Assembly: GCA_949840475.1 (NCBI GenBank)
Contig: CATKXA010000075.1
Coordinates: forward strand, 1 to 5,268
Reading direction: 5' to 3'
Origin: an uncultured Thermoanaerobacterales bacterium
GTDB taxonomy: Bacteria; Bacillota; Clostridia; Christensenellales; UBA1242
DNA: 5,268 nt
Part shown: positions 4,551 to 5,268 of the stretch, one piece after another
How positions within the stretch are numbered: the first letter of the stretch is position 1
How the letters are laid out: every line of letters begins with the position of its first letter
The notes under the pieces: generated by a model
What the model was told of the DNA's origin: nothing
The model's database searches: none
What the model saw: the letters and a program-made list of their open reading frames with translations, nothing else
Made by a program: the position numbers and the translations under genes

Positions 4551-4952
4551 ATGAAGACTATAAAAAATGTTGAAGACGTTAAAAGCTTAGATATAATAGC
4601 AGAATTCAAAAAAGCAAAAAAGATTTATTTTGATACAGTTGAAGACGTTTGCGGAAGTATAACCGCATATAACAACCCTGAACAGTCTAATAAAATTGAT
4701 AAAGTACTTAAAAAATATGATAAAAAATTTTATATTAACAATCATCAATTTTTAGAATTGTCTATCATTGACGCAAGTTTTGAAAAGTATGGCATTGGGG
4801 CGCTATTTATCGGTTTTAATGATGACACGGGCGAGAACTTCAACTGCTACCCATCGGCAAGCTTTGAGGTGTGTTATTCACTTAGTGAAGTTGCTTATTA
4901 TTGGAACGATTTTTTAAAGCGGTTGAATGAAAATACTTTTATTTACAGATAA
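4551..4952 (+). CDS. hypothetical protein, 133 aa, second cassette gene
   Basis: AAGAGGTG (4538-4544 region) lies 6 bases before ATG 4551, which is preferred to the in-frame GTG at 4542 that is part of the ribosome binding site. The protein is mildly acidic, with an N-terminal helical half (NVEDVKSLDIIAEFKKAKK) and a C-terminal half rich in aromatics and Gly (GIGALFIGFNDDTGENFNCYP; SLSEVAYYWNDFLKRL). The second half resembles small immunity or anti-defence proteins in general look only; I cannot name a family. Four Tyr/Trp in YYW and FIYR and three Cys are notable. The gene ends 16 bases before repeat copy B. Confidence 0.75.
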   Translation: MKTIKNVEDVKSLDIIAEFKKAKKIYFDTVEDVCGSITAYNNPEQSNKIDKVLKKYDKKFYINNHQFLELSIIDASFEKYGIGALFIGFNDDTGENFNCYPSASFEVCYSLSEVAYYWNDFLKRLNENTFIYR

Positions 4953-4988
4953 AGGAAGAAACAAAGTGAAAAAAATAAATAAAAAGTA

Positions 4989-5024
4989 TTGACTATCATA
5001 ATATTATGATATATTATAAATATG
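4989..5024 (+). promoter_or_regulatory. promoter 3 with palindromic operator
   Basis: TTGACT (4989-4994), the palindrome ATCATAATATTATGAT (4995-5010) and TATTAT (5012-5017) are identical to promoter 2. The likely start is G5024. Confidence 0.8.
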
Positions 5025-5125
5025 TAAGTTGATGAGGGAACAAAAAAGCCCAGTGCGGGAACACTGAGCAAACTCAAAAACTTATAAAGTTTCGACACAA
5101 TATAAAGTAGGCTAGAAGCCTTTAA
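5024..5125 (+). ncRNA. short structured RNA, copy B, about 102 nt
   Basis: It has the same stems as copy A: TAAGTT/AACTTA outer stem, CAGTG/CACTG inner hairpin with loop CGGGAA, and AGGCT/AGCCT terminator (5109-5113/5117-5121). The missing six and two bases lie in single-stranded linkers, so the stems are untouched. Any gene it once led into has been replaced by an IS element. Confidence 0.6.
5109..5125 (+). terminator. small terminator of RNA copy B
   Basis: AGGCT, loop AGA, AGCCT, then TT and AA. It is identical to copy A except for one T fewer, so it is slightly weaker. Confidence 0.5.
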
Positions 5126-5149
5126 TAGCATAAATGAACTAGTCAACTA

Positions 5150-5206
5150 CCCCAGAATGAATTCTGGGGCTTGGTGGTTCGTTAGCTTGCGCTAACTATT
5201 CACCAA
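5150..5206 (-). ncRNA. omega-RNA 3' region (two hairpins) of the IS element
   Basis: Hairpin 1 has an outer stem TTGGTG/CACCAA (5171-5176/5201-5206) and an inner stem GTTAGC/GCTAAC (5181-5186/5191-5196). It overlaps the last codons of tnpB, as omega-RNAs do. Hairpin 2 is CCCCAGAAT/ATTCTGGGG (5150-5158/5161-5169). In the known system the RNA continues past the element end and the flanking DNA supplies the guide, here the tail of RNA copy B. Confidence 0.5.
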
Positions 5207-5268
5207 TTTGCTTAGATACAGGCTTAACTTGTTTGAATTGCGAAAATCCAAACAGCGGTTTTCCCAAT
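5196..5268 (-). CDS. tnpB: C-terminus of TnpB-like protein, partial
   Basis: The minus-strand frame reads GKPLFGFSQFKQVKPVSKQI-GE and then TAG (5198-5196), 23 codons to the window edge. The position just before the typical right-end hairpins and the K-Q-V-K-P style tail fit TnpB, the RNA-guided nuclease of IS200/IS605 elements. No catalytic residues lie inside the window, so the call rests mainly on the context. Confidence 0.5.
   Translation of the reverse strand, partial: LGKPLFGFSQFKQVKPVSKQIGE

Larger units (their letters stand above)
4969..5125 (+). repeat. direct repeat copy B (157 bp)
   Basis: This is the second copy of 3935-4100, differing only by three deletions. It carries promoter 3, the short RNA and its terminator. 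A stray AAAGGAAG (4951-4958) and GTG at 4966 precede it but lead to only eight codons, possibly the remnant of a gene start. The copy ends about 10 bases from the IS element boundary. Confidence 0.9.
5135..5268 (-). mobile_element. right end of an IS200/IS605-family (tnpB-bearing) element, partial
   Basis: On the minus strand the end of a tnpB-like frame is followed by a hairpin and then GGGGTAGTTGAC. Known IS605/IS1341 elements commonly show a GC-rich hairpin plus GTAGTT(G/C)AC at this place. The exact boundary is uncertain; the family has no terminal inverted repeats. The rest of the element lies outside the window to the right. Confidence 0.6.

Noticed and set aside
4966..4992. GTG after AAAGGAAG as a gene start
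   Set aside because: The frame closes after eight codons inside promoter 3; at most a remnant.
3935..5125. CRISPR or type III antitoxin repeat array
   Set aside because: There are only two copies 1 kb apart with whole promoter and terminator; no short tandem repeats with spacers, and the following genes do not resemble ToxN-type nucleases.
4943..5146. Minus-strand frame of 67 codons with hydrophobic product
   Set aside because: It runs opposite the promoter and short RNA of repeat copy B, its frame is not kept in copy A because of the indels, and no ribosome binding site is seen.

Overview
The window looks like an accessory region (prophage, phage-derived island or plasmid) of a low-GC Gram-positive bacterium, most likely a lactic acid bacterium of the Lactobacillaceae. 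This is inferred from the AT-rich sequence, strong AGGAGG-type ribosome binding sites, use of TTG and GTG starts, a RinA/ArpU-type phage late-gene regulator, and the tail of an IS200/IS605-type tnpB. No genus can be fixed from the sequence alone.

Left part (1-3194). A structured, non-coding leader carries a tRNA-like fold (51-120) and ends in an intrinsic terminator (179-215). A compact rightward operon follows: a 58-aa membrane protein (TTG start at 232), the RinA-like regulator (421-852), an unknown 130-aa protein, a lipoprotein, a secreted protein with seven four-residue His repeats, and a membrane-anchored coiled-coil protein. Junctions are tight (1-base gap, 35-base overlap, TAATG overlap). 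The operon ends at a strong terminator (3166-3194). RinA-type genes normally precede the packaging genes. Here the regulator is followed by envelope-associated cargo, so this looks like a moron-like or satellite arrangement.

Middle and right part (3195-5125). A 43-aa gene is followed by three promoters that share a perfect 16-bp palindrome, ATCATAATATTATGAT, placed between or over the -35 and -10 boxes. The first promoter drives a heavily folded RNA encoding a 31-aa single-TM peptide that resembles a type I toxin. Its start codon lies in a hairpin loop, and the 5' and 3' ends of the message are complementary over 12 bases. An 80-aa basic protein follows. The second and third promoters drive two almost identical short RNAs (about 100-110 nt) ending in terminators. 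These form a direct repeat (166 and 157 bp) that differs only by indels and flanks two unknown acidic proteins (121 and 133 aa). A 15-bp hairpin covers the ribosome binding site of the first of these.

Right edge (about 5135-5268). This is the right end of an IS200/IS605-family element on the minus strand: the last 23 codons of tnpB and two strong hairpins typical of the omega-RNA region, directly beside the second RNA copy.

Most interesting proposal (inference): 3417-5125 is a small regulon in which one palindrome-binding regulator, possibly the 80-aa protein, controls a toxin-like message and two twin small RNAs around a two-gene cassette.
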